Of a DNA stretch of 64,000 bases, positions 37,241 through 49,315 are shown one piece after another. Origin of the DNA: Lepturacanthus savala (taxonomy: Eukaryota > Chordata > Actinopteri > Scombriformes > Trichiuridae); NCBI GenBank assembly GCA_030544235.1, contig CM060468.1, positions 12,306,258 to 12,370,257 of the forward strand, read 5' to 3'. The notes under the pieces were generated by a model. That model was not told the origin of the DNA and did no database searches. It saw only the letters and a list, made by a program, of their open reading frames with translations. The first letter of the stretch is position 1. Every line of letters begins with the position of its first letter. Position numbers and translations under genes: made by a program.

Positions 37241-40200
37241 TGTGGTAAGACACTATTCACAGGTGTATATTTTTGTACCCTGGTTCTGAAAAACCTAATG
37301 TCTTTCTACTGTTTATGTATTTTAATATGGATGTTGTAGGCTGACAACTTATAAAACTCAAACTAGAAAATTTAAAAATGTATTATAATTTGTTTTCTGT
37401 AAGATAAACAGCTTAAAAATACTGCTTGTGAGTCTAAACCCAGTGTGTGTGCAATGCAGATTGCTTGTCTGAGTTTCATATTTGCATCAGCATCTGTCAC
37501 TTTGCAGACTTTCTCCTTGATGCCCCACTCCTCTGGCTGTCATTTTTCAGATCGGGTCCTTTTTTCCCACTTTCAAAACAAAACTGTTTAATATACGGTC
37601 AATATCCATCTATACTTACAGTGGTATAACGTTCAGTTATTCCCAATAGGGCCTGAAAAAGAGAGGCTGAATGTTGAATGTTCAGACAAATAAATAGACA
37701 TTTCTTTTAGGGGAAACATATTTAAAGTTCACAATGGAAGAGTGGAAGTCTGCACCCATGTTACTAGCTAAAACACGAACAGTCTTCTTATGTTTGCATT
37801 GAGCTGGCAGTATAAAAAGAAATGCTGTTTCCAGGCCACAGTAGCCCAGCTGGTTTCTAGTTGAAAACTGCATATTTTTGGTAATTTTTCTAACCTAATG
37901 AAAATGTTGCCAGCTGTAATATTTACTTGAGAGTGGCCTGCTGCAGTCATAATACCCCGAATTTGATGAAACAGTCACAGAAGGACACACAAAGCTGCAG
38001 CCAAACAGACTGCCGGAGGGAGAAAGCCCAGTAAAATCTAACTAGATTTCACTGATGGATTCTTTGCACACACAAAGCTTGTAAATCAAAAGCAAACACT
38101 TCTGCTTTTGTAATGACATTATTATTAGTTTAATAGGTTAATAGGCATAATAGCAATGCCCACCAACTGAAATAATACTGTGATTTTAGATAAGTTTGCT
38201 TCTGTTTTCACATAAAAAAAATTAAATAGTTCTAGTCTTTCCTGGTTGGTGTTGCATTCAAGTCCCAATTTGTGAAATCACCCATCAGAAGCAGAAACAG
38301 CTTTGTTCTCGATAGACGCTTTGAAGCTCCAGTGTCATCATCAATAACCTTAGAAAAGATCTGCAGGGAACGAATCGCTATGTGATGTAAACAAAAGAAA
38401 TTTGAAGCAGCTACCTGAGGGCAAAGCTGAATGGTTAATTGGGAGAAAACACACAAAGCAGTTCTAATAATGTGGTATCTGCGTGTGTGCTTATACACAG
38501 GGCGGCTATTGACATGGTGGTATCATCAAACAGCGTTTTTCAGGGCTGTTGCATTTCAGTGTATGTCTGATGCTTTAATAGTGTCAATAGTACACCTGAC
38601 TGCATTTAAAGTGTTTGTCTCATTAGGGATGACTTACGTGATCAGTGATCTGTATCACTAATGGAAAATGATCGGCCTCATCAATCACCTGCTTTTCCTT
38701 CGCTGCTCTCGCCCTCGATTTCTTTTTCCCTCGCACTTTGCAACAGCCAGCAACAGAATGTGGATATGTATTTTGCTTAGTTTCATAGCTGCTTCATATT
38801 TCAAGCAAAAATTGCCAATTTTGCGTTCACTGAATTTCCTGAGGCTGTTTTTCTGACATACTTTTCAAAAACCTGTTGGATGTGTGCCACAGATTAAAAA
38901 TAAGTCTAACACAAACCCATTAAAAGAAGCTGTGCATAGAGACGATGTTATGTTATCGTTATAATTCTTAACAAAAGCACTTTACAAATATCTGCTTGAG
39001 CAAATGTTATGTTTAAAAAATAAGAAGATATTAGGGTTGATTTCTTGTCAGCTACATTATTGAATTAATTACTGCACTAAGAGGACACATGGAGAGCGTC
39101 AAGGAAACATTTCATGTGATTATTAATCATGTGGCCGATGAAACATTAACGAAAAATAGATGCTGTCATTTAGGCCTTAAATGACAGCCCTGTCTCGCCT
39201 GACAGGCCTGTCTCGCTCCCCTGCCTTTATGCGCACGAACCTTCATTTCCATATTGATGTGACGGGGGTGCAGCTGTCATGTGTTGGGCCAGTTTTAATA
39301 AGCAGGACACAGTGAGTCCTGGATCATAGGATTTAGCTAATTACCTCATTGCTAGTCAGGCATCCATTGAAGTTCAAAACTGGCAGAACAAAGCCACTGA
39401 CCTGAGTAAACAAAAACACACCGTCCACAAACACAGATGAACACGAGATGACATGTACCGTGCTAAACCACATAACATAAAGACTTGAACCATCCAAATA
39501 AGACTGAACAATTAGGGGACACTACATAGTACATGCACAAACAACATTGTTAACAGTTCAAATACTCAGGAAAAAGAAAATTTCCTCTTTTTAAAGGGCT
39601 GCTGGTGCTGCTGCTGGAATGTGTACATTATGATGAGCTTCTACAGAGATTTCAAAGTAATAATACTAATAAATTGATGAAATTATACACAAGGAGCACC
39701 CCGACAACAAACGTTTCATTTCTAGTATTTATTCAGCAACTTGTGCCCCTTCAACAGGTTTAACTACACACATTTGAAATTTCAAAAATTCCACGTTTTT
39801 CTAGAATTCTTATAAAAAAGAAAAAATTAAATAATTTGAGTAGTAAGATGTGTATCATAAATTCATTGTGATGCCAGTTTTCACTGAGGTGTGTGCCCAT
39901 GTGTGTGTGTGTAAGGTGACAAACGTTATGATGACCGAACGGGTGGGGCAGTGTTCAAACATGTTAACGAGCACCAGGTGTTACTTTAACGAGCTGTGGC
40001 CTGGACCTCAGAGGTTACCGCTTCCGTATACCATGTCCCTCTGCGCTGGTCTCCCATTTGAGCTTCGACTGATAAAACAGTAGCTCCTATCAGAAAATAA
40101 CATGGACCATCATCACTGTAAGGACTTCATAAACATTTTGGTGAGATTTGGTGTTTCTACAGTACATATTTTGGAGACACTGGCAAGTTTAAAACAGAGG

Positions 40201-41011
40201 TCTGTTCTGCTTCTCTTTTTAGTTTTTTGTATTGGAGTCAATGGAGAGCAGAGACAGACATGGCTACACTTAGAGGCTGCCCATTCAAGTTCAGAAGCTC
40301 TCTTTGATATTTTGAGCACATCGTTAGAATCAGAAGAAGTTTCTCTACAAAGTTGAAATTAAATCATGTGTGTATGTTGTAGATTGTGGCCGGAAGGAGA
40401 GTGGAAACTGTTCTAGATTTCTTTTTTTATTCTACATTCTAAGTGAAGATCTCACCCACTGAAGCACCAACATTCATACATCCCAAATTCCTGCAAAAAT
40501 GATCATGGTCATTGATTAGTGATTGATCAAAAATGATCAAAACGTACAGTTTTAAAAAAGTTTTAATGGAGTCTCTAAGTAAAAGTATGCAGCTGGCAGT
40601 GTGAAAACTGATGATTTGTTCATTTTTTTAAAATATTAAAGTAACAGAATACCATCATAATGCATGCTTTGATATATAATTCGCTTGGGTCGCCTCGAAG
40701 CTGGAGGACGAGTTGGTGTCGAAATCCATCCCGAAGAGGAATAAGAAAAATCTATTGTATAACAGTAATGAGGGACAATAGGGAGCATCAACCTACTATA
40801 GGGAGGAGGCTTGGTTCTTTACTATCACGTCTATGAAGACTCTCCATCATTGAGGCAGAGTTGAAGGATATTGAGAAGAATGTAAAGTAGTAAAAAGAAA
40901 CTGTTTAATCCATGAAATCATCTCACCTCTCATCCTCGGTCTTTATTCTGTTCTTCTGTCACTAGGGAGTCTGTGACCTTTCAGCCTCTTACGTGAAGGT
41001 TTCAAAGGTAT

Positions 41012-41400
41012 AGTTCAAAATTTTCAACATATTTATTAGACTTACTTATTCTCATATCAAGTTTCTATGAGGAGATTGATACCACCCTCATATCTGTCCA
41101 TTAAATACAAAGCCAGAAGCTGCTTAGCTTAGTTTAGTTTAGCTTAGCTTAGTTAGCAGCTGTACAAACATTGAACTGTAAAACAACATGTCATGGTGTT
41201 ATGGGGGATATGTGCAATTTATATTTGTCAGGTGCTGTCTTGTTACCATGAATTTGCCAGACTGCCACGACAACTTGTCATTTTGACACTTTTTGTACAC
41301 ATAATACATATTGGTACAATATTGAAGTGAGCTTTAGAGGAGCTGATTAAGATCTTTTTAAACATTTGTTTAGATCCAGGCTCTTTCTAGTCTTTACACT
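41012..41400 (+). mobile_element. Decayed foldback element, same family type as 47946
   Basis: It begins AGTTCAAAATTTTCAACATAT. It then has GAGATTGATACCACCCTCAT, CCAGAAGCTGCTTAGCTTAG with a TTAG-rich tandem (about 41125-41158), and ACAACTTGTCATTTTGACAC. These occur in this order in a fish foldback repeat whose ends read 'gacattttgggaaat'. The right-hand inverted end is missing or too diverged to see. Confidence 0.5.
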
Positions 41401-43107
41401 AAGGTAAATGGCTGCTGTGTGTAGATTCATATTTGTGGTTTGCATCAGGCTCAACATTTCAACTTATCTAGAAAGGTTTTTATCGAATTTATTAAAAAAA
41501 AAGAAAAAAGAGAGACTAGGGTTTGTGGTGCCCTCAGATGTGAGGAAGGCTGTTCCACAAGCAAGGAGCAGCGGAGCAAAAGAATAAAGGACATGCATTC
41601 ATTAAATATGTTTAATATCACTGTAACCAAAACACACGCAGACAGAAAAATGTGAGAGAGAAGAAAAATGGTTGAAAAGGGTCTGAAACTATTGAAAACA
41701 ACACTAAAACATGAATGAATCATTGAAGCTACCAACTGTGTAATCACATGGTAGCTATAACAACAAGTGCCAGTTTCGCGGTGAGGGCTCGGAGCTAGGG
41801 CAGTCAGTGGCAGTGATGAAACCAAGTGAAATGTTTCGTTCAAACGACAGACGATCTGACCGACTAGTCCAGGTCTTCCTGTGCCCGCTGGTCCTAGAGT
41901 CTGCGAACGCAGGCGCACAAGACAGAACTCATGGGAAACAAACCCAGACAGGCTCTTGGAAATAGTCAATGTTTGTATGAGTCATTTCCAGTCTTTTGGC
42001 TTTCTGATTGAGGAAAACAATGGGATCATTTATTATGCTCTGCTCGTTAGACACTTCCCTGCATCTTTTTCTTTGACTATTTCTCCATAACCGCACTCTT
42101 TTCCTTTCCGGTCCTCCCCTGCTGTCTCTGTCTCTCCCTATTTTTCTTCATTAATTCCCTTTGTCTTACATGTGGTCTGCTGTCTCTACATCGGTCCGCT
42201 CTCTCCTTGTCTTAGCTCGCTCTGTGTGGGCACAGAGTCGTATGTGTGAGGGAGAGCAATGAGGAGATTTTATTGACCGGTTGACATTTCTAAAGTTGAC
42301 AAATGTCCTGCTGATACAACTCAGCCTTTCCCCCCACATTGTATCACATTTATCACTTATAAAACATTTGATTCTATTCTAATATTACAGCCACATGATA
42401 TCTTAACACATTTATTTCCAAATATAACAATTACAAAATGTTTTAATCTATTGTGTGACCTCTGTCTTTTATATAGTGACCGACTGATTTTGGGTTTGGG
42501 AAAAATAGAGCATTTAGAATTGAGCACCGGTATAGTGAGGTGGTTGGGGCATATTTAACTTAAATTGGTTTGAAAGAATCAAGTATCTAGTTTCTAAACT
42601 ATGATTACATCACATGAAATTAATTCCCAGTTGTTGTTGTTGGATGATTACAAACTCATAATATAATACTGGGTTGCACACAAGTCAAAACATACATTAA
42701 AAAAAAATGAGATTCATATGATCGGATTTCTGTTCTCTTCTTTTTGCCCAGAGAGTTTATGTTCTTGTCGATGACTAAGCTGCATTTTTATCATAGTCCC
42801 ACCCATGTATTTAATAGGGATAGTGAAACATTTAATAATCAGAATGGAGAAACTGTTCGTTGACACATGATGCCCTGGATAAAGAGGGACATCTAGTGGT
42901 GACAATTATTTTTACTTCCACACAGAGTAAGTCATTTAATTTTTCATGCACCATAAGGTGCTCACCCCACATGAGCTTAAAGAGACTACAAACATAGAGA
43001 GACGAGACCACTAAACATAAATGGAAAGTAAGAACAAAAAATGAATACTCCTCTATACAGATCAATCAGTGTCAAGCCCAATATAAACGCAGACCTGCTC
43101 CTTAGAC

Positions 43108-43499
43108 CAGGGGCCTGAGGGCCAGAGCCGGCTAATCGAAAAATCCAATCTGGCTTGCTGGATGACAGAGGGATTGGGAATTTCCAAGAAAGAGTGGACC
43201 AGTCCCTATTTCTTCACAGAAATGTGAAGTCTTTGTGCTGTTTGTATTCACAGCAGCTTTTAGTGCTCAAGGAACATGCAAACATACGGGAGCGTTTGAT
43301 TTATAAATGGTTAGTTGTTGTGGCTTTTATAGATCTACTGTGATAATAACATTTCAATCCACAGTAGACTGACTGAATATGGAAAGATGGTATTGTTGTT
43401 TCTACAGGAGGTTGTTATGGAACAGTTTTACAGGTCCGGCCCATTTGAGATCACATTGATCTGTATGTGGCCCATGAACTGAAATGATTAATACCCCTG
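43108..43499. mobile_element. hAT-type non-autonomous transposon with intact 8-bp target duplication
   Basis: The element is 392 bp and starts CAGGGGCCTG and ends TTAATACCCCTG, so the tips are inverted CAGGGG. It is flanked on both sides by the identical 8-mer CCTTAGAC (43100-43107 and 43500-43507). The right part, 'ggtccggcccatttgagatca..tatgtggcccatgaactgaa', is the reverse complement of a common fish hAT-type MITE end. It has no coding capacity. Confidence 0.85.
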
Positions 43500-45295
43500 C
43501 CTTAGACATTACAGCTATGAAAACATAACTCAGACTTATGTAAGGCACAAACATACAATAGACTGTGCTTTTAAAACATCCAACATAAATCTTCTTTATA
43601 TGCTGTTGGAAACATTTAGCACAAAGAGAGCTACCCTTACTGATGTCTTCATTCATAGAAAACAATCAGGACTTTCTGCAGATATTTTAAGGAAAGGCCT
43701 GTATCTTAGAAAGAAATGCATTTAATTTTTGACTTTTCCCAGATCACACACGTGACACTTTCTGTTCTCCTCTGGAGTTGAAGGGAAATGCTTTGAGATA
43801 ATTTTGTTTTTATCATCTGGCTTAAATACACTATATCTTTGTCTGCCTTGAAATAAATGACGTTTTTCACACCAACTGCCATGCATAATGGCTCTCCTGT
43901 CTCAACCTGATGGGGAATAATTCTCCAATCTCTCCCTTGGCCAGGCTTTTGGATTGCAGTCTCAGTTGGTTAGATTGTTTGGCCCAAGAACTGGTATTTT
44001 CAAGTCCTTTTTGCTAAGAATTGGCTCTTGGGCCAAGACAACTACGTCATCCAGAATCCCAGTGGTGGCCATTACTCAAAATTATTCATACAGCTCTAGA
44101 CGCTGAGCAGAATGGGAAAATGATTTCGACATTGCTGAGAGGGAACAGCTGCAGCAATGTGCTGTTGGAGGATGTCAGATTTCCTTTTCTCTCTTTCTCT
44201 CGCTCAATCCCTCAAGCTTTCTTCTCTTTTTTTTGCTCTATATTTCATTTTCCTTTCGCTTCTCCTTTTCGCTCTTCTAATTTTCTCAGTTTCTTTGTCC
44301 TTATTTCTCTTTGTTACGTTTTATTGCAGTCTATTTCTCCATTGTACACCCCCCCCCCCACACACACACACACACGCACACAGACATAGATACCAATGTG
44401 CACACACAAACCCACACACAAAATGACACACAAGGGAACCCAACTCTCAAAATACATTCCCAGGAATATTAGTCCAAGGAATTTTAATAGGGCCCTTTCA
44501 CATTTCAGCTTTGTAAAAAAAAGAAAATCCTAACATGCTGTTTGTTAATAGTTGAACTTGGAGTGTGTGTGCTGAATTTTATGGTATTAACTGGTTGTGT
44601 CCAAATGACACATAGGCGGATACCTAAAAGTTACAAAATCTGTCATTTGTGAGCATAAATCAAAGTTAAATGTGTAATTTGTGGTTAGTTGTAAGGTTGG
44701 TGTTTAGGGTTCACTCTGTGGGGCTGTTTGTGTGTGTGTGTGTGTGTGCGTGTGTGTGTGTGTGAGACAAGTTGCTGTATCACTAAATAACCACAGAAAA
44801 TGCTTCCAAGGGGAGAGATAAACCAAAGGGTGTTCAGTAAAAGAAAAAGTAAATTGCAAAGTTATATTGGACTGAAACACAACTCCAATGTGTTTGCTGC
44901 CTTAATGTATACTCAGACATAAAAACATACATATACACCCGCTTGTATACATAAACCACCATCTATGACATCGATTTGAAAGTATTGAACTCATTTAACT
45001 CTTCTTCTGTGTTGTGAACGTGTATGCCAGTTTATGAACATGCTTTCTTGTGTATGTGCTGTATTTGTGTATTTGTGTGCATGCGTGTCTGTGCGTGCGC
45101 GCGTGTTTGTGTGTGTGCGTATTAGTGGAACCACATCTGGAAACAATAGAGCAGTAGATGCTGTCACTTTCCCTTTACCTCAGGCTTTTGAGGGCGCTCT
45201 TAAACAAACACTCATTCACTCACAGTAAATTACAGGAAGGCAATCTGAGCTGCAGTCTTAGATATTTGGACTTTCCCCCCTCTCTCGCTCTCGCC

Positions 45296-45296
<1 letters not shown>

Positions 45297-45345
<49 letters not shown>
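45297..45345. repeat. (CA)n microsatellite
   Basis: An uninterrupted CA tract of about 49 bp. Confidence 0.95.
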
Positions 45346-45349
<4 letters not shown>

Positions 45350-45535
45350 AAAACTCAAACATGCCCAGAATTTTCTCCAGTTTCTCCAGTCTACAATTTC
45401 TCCAGATGCAACTTTACCCCTGCGCTGGTAAATTACAACCTAACGTGCATCAAGTGTAATTGTAAAACCGAATTATAAGTGATTTTGAAGTGAAAGGAGG
45501 TGTGTGTGCTTCTCTGGATGTTTCTGCATGTACTA

Positions 45536-45569
<34 letters not shown>

Positions 45570-46504
45570 GGGGTGGCGGTAAGTTCGCAGCTGATGAGAT
45601 GTGATGGATGGTACAGTAATGTTTACACAGTATAATCACTGTGTTTGCACTGTGGATTCAAAACAAATTTAGTGGTTATGTTGCAATTTTTATCCCAAAC
45701 CAGAGGAACTGTTAAAAAGAAACAAAAGAGACAAAAGCGCAGTCACTGCTGTATAGATGTGCAGGGTTCGGGGGGGTTAAGAGGCTGCAAATATGTCAGT
45801 GTCTGATAAAGCACAGAGACCTAATTTGTCTCATCAGACAAGAGGTGGCAGCATTGCTCAACCAATGGTCTGAGCAGGACTCAGGTGTCAGCCAGAAGAG
45901 ATTTACATGCAGAATAGACACAACACTTAGTGACTCATTACACATTCATCCATTCACTCACTCACACTCATCTTAATCTCTCCCCCGATGGTTGTTACAG
46001 AACTCCTCTGAAGCAGGATTACTGACTCTTCTCTGCGTCTGCTCTGAAACACCATTTATTTTCTCGATGTTTCACAGAAAAGAGAAAGGAAAAAGAGCAC
46101 CAGAGAGAAAAGCACACAAATGCCTGTTTCCAGTGAAGCCACCCGTTCAAAATTGGCATGAAACGATCTCGCAAGGCCGCACTTATTTCATGCGTGTGCA
46201 CGCTTATTTATACAACCACATGCACACAGAAAATTGTATCAACATGTTGGAAACCAAAAAGTTTTCTTTTTTTATTCATCTTGTTCTTCTGATACAAAAG
46301 TGTCTCTTAAATAACAATCAAGTTTTAAAATGTTTTGTCACTTTTTTTTTTTTTACAAGGATAAATTAGCATTTTTTTTTCTTATAATACATTGATGATA
46401 TCATCAAGACAATCGACACAAAGGAACAGTCGAGACCTTTGGTGAACTGACCCCAACATCGATTCATATCTGGGATTCTGAAAAGCTTTTTCAAATCTCA
46501 TTAC

Positions 46505-46775
46505 CAGTGGTTCTCGGTTTCCATTGGGCCGTGGCACACACTCGCCATAATTCAAGGCACAACTTTTTGGTTATTGTCTAAAAATGTCACCTGAAGCTCA
46601 GTGTGGTCATACAAGAGGAGACGGCCAAACGTTAAGAAAATCCGAGAGGGAAACCGCATTAGCTCAGAGGGGAGGTGGTCAGAGGTTAATTTAATTCACT
46701 TTAACTCAATGTAATGTTTGTTTGACTTTGGAAATTTAATAAGTGTGCCATGGTACGCTGGTTTGAGAAACACTG
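46505..46775. mobile_element. hAT-like MITE with CAGTG termini
   Basis: It starts CAGTGGTTCTCGGTTT and ends GGTTTGAGAAACACTG. The ends are imperfect inverted repeats sharing CAGTG.TTCTC, the tip sequence of a known class of hAT-type fish and mammalian MITEs. Length 271 bp. The 8-bp flanks do not match well, so the target duplication has decayed or the boundary is slightly off. Confidence 0.65.
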
Positions 46776-47945
46776 GTTTACTGTCTCAGGGTTCTCAGTT
46801 TCACCAAAATATTCCAAAATATCTCTAATTTAACGTGTTTTGGGGGAAAAGCAGCCCAAGCTTGTAAAATTATTTTCTGCCCCATTCTAAATATTTACCT
46901 AAAAATATGTGTGGCAGGTATGCGAGGCACTATCTGATTTCAAATAATACACAGGCAGGCGAAGCTCCAACATATTCCAGCCCTTTGTGCACTTGAATCC
47001 CCCAGAGCCAAATTCTTCTTACACTACTTAATTGTAGAAGGCCTAATGTGACACACATCACACATATATTATACATTCAAAGACTCACTGAAACGCAAGG
47101 GCTCTGCTAAGATAGATTGTCAGGCAAATGTAGTGAACACAGGAAGAGATGCATGCAGCGGTAAGACATGATGAGTCAGGTGACCATGAAAAACTGACGT
47201 TGAGTGGAAAGCTCATCTCTGTGGGGAATTATGAAATGTATTGTATGAAATAACAAGGATTGATTGTCTAGGCCATTATCCATGATGCAGTAAACAGACT
47301 TAAAGAGAAACAAAAAAGGGAAGTGTGGCCTGGTGAAGCACCATAAAGACAGACAACACTAATATGCAGGTGGAAATTAGACAGATCCATAATTTCTGCT
47401 TCTGTGATGGCTTTATCAAACTTAATTGATTTTTACGAAGAAACTGAGAGATGCTCTCAGACTGATAATCTGATTGAACAGATGAGCAGGCAGGCTCATA
47501 GATACCTTAGGTATGTTTGCCATTATTATTTCTTCTCCTGATTGTAATGGTCATTGATGAGCCGGTGGGTGAGACTCGTGGGAACTGGACTCTTCTTCCT
47601 ATGTATGTACCTGCATAATATGTGCATGTCTTGGTTATTGCATAATGTGTCTTTTGGCAAATGATTGTCTAATAACCTCTAATTCTTTGACCTGCCTCAG
47701 GGTCTGATGTTTGGAAAGAGGGCAGAGGGAATAATTTAATTTCCTGGACTTCATGGTAACTCGAGAGCATATACAGTACAGTGTTTCCAAGGAGAAAAGT
47801 TAGCTCTGCCTCTCATAGACTACTGAGGTAAAACACACATGCCTACATTTCTCAGATGCCTTAAGGCTTCCAAATGTACGGGTCAAAAAATGGCACTTTT
47901 GGGAGACTCCCAGAATTCAATGCGGTATGACTTCATAGGACTTAT

Positions 47946-48174
47946 GACATTTTGGGAAATACTCTGTTTTTGCTTTCTTGCTGAATTGGACTTTAAAGAG
48001 AAGATTGATACCATCCTTGTGTCTGCGTGGTGAATACGGTGTCGCAATTTATTCTGCTGGCCAAGAAATAGTCTGGTTTTCCTGTTCATAGTCATGGTAA
48101 AGATATGAGGTTGATATTGATCTTCTCTTCAAACTTTTGGCAAGAAACTGAATAAGCGCATTTCCTAAAATGTC
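47946..48174. mobile_element. Foldback MITE with long inverted ends
   Basis: The left end GACATTTTGGGAAATACTCT..TTGCTTTCTTGC is mirrored by the right end GGCAAGAAACTGAATAAGCG..ATTTCCTAAAATGTC. The inverted arms are about 40 bp with several mismatches, and inner pairs continue (GAAGATTGATACC against GATATTGATCTTC). The 229-bp unit belongs to a repeat family common in teleosts. Confidence 0.75.
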
Positions 48175-49315
48175 AAACTAAAATATGTTTAAGAGCAGTG
48201 ATTGTGTATTAGTTTTGACATATTTAGTTACTTCTCAAAAGGCTGATGTTTAGCAATGTTTTACATTTCACCCTGCTGATCCTGTGCAGGATCCGACTAC
48301 ATTTTTATAGTCAATACCACTGAATTCTGGTGTCACTGACAACTGACCAAACCCACCCTCTTAGAGGCTCCGTGCATATGTCTGTACTGTATAATCTTTT
48401 GTTAATTAGTCCCACCACTGTCATTCCTGGTAATGCACTTGTGACAAGCACAGACACTTCACATATTGTATATAATTATAGTGCATTAATACAGCTTAGA
48501 GCTGGTTTCCCAAAAAAATCTGAGCAATTAAATCAGCTGCTCTTTTATATTGTACAAAAGGTATAATTTACAAAAAATGTAAAATAAGGTTGTTCAAATG
48601 TAAACACATTGCAGATTTAAGGCCATTTGATATGTTTTCATTGGATTTTCATTGTTTTTGGTCTGGTGTTTCATTGTCTTAATTTTCCCACATAGATATA
48701 AAAAAACCCACAGGGACTCAAGGTGCCAGATGCTTTTGGGAAACAACAGCATACATCTGTATAATATCTGCACCATGACCCTCCAGTGTAAAATTCAAAA
48801 CCCTAAAAAAAAAAAGACACAACGGTGTAAGGTTTACTGTATCCAGCAGGTTCAGTCTCTTCTGCTGAGGGCTCTGGAGAAAATAAGAGACAGAGGTAGA
48901 CGTGGTGCTACACAGCTTCTTGTTGTGTCTGGTCTTCATATTGATGTGTGGGTTCTGTCTGTTCCGTCTCTTTCTCCTTCATTGTTTTCTTTCTCCGTCT
49001 CTCTGGGCAATGAAAGTCTAACAGAGGTAGAGAGGCTACTGTTGCTACTTATTTATGAATCAGCCCGTCCCCTTTCTCCTCCTCAACCTCAACGTTGAAG
49101 GGCAATTCCAAACCCAGTTAGAGGCACAGAGATCGTTAGATGGGGTGAGACATGCTCTTTGATTCTCAGAGAGCTCATATGATGCTTTTACATCCAGTGG
49201 CTTCTGTGAACAACTCCTGCTAAGTTTGTGTCACTGATTCTGTGTCCTTTCCACCCTTCTCTCTGTAAGAGAGAAAGAAGCAGGCAGAAGTCCATTCCTG
49301 TCTCTTTCTTTCTCC

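Larger units (their letters stand above)
37300..49180. other. Gene-poor interval upstream of the fzd4 3' end
   Basis: No exon is recognised on either strand. The interval holds three identifiable small DNA-transposon remnants, a further decayed element at 41012, and CA/TG tracts at about 44350-44375, 44729-44763, 45297-45345 and 45540-45567. The remainder shows nothing I can name. Confidence 0.5.

Noticed and set aside
46497..46783. Perfect 8-bp target duplication for the CAGTG-ended MITE
   Set aside because: Left flank CTCATTAC and right flank GTTTACTG do not match. Only the terminal inverted repeats support the call.
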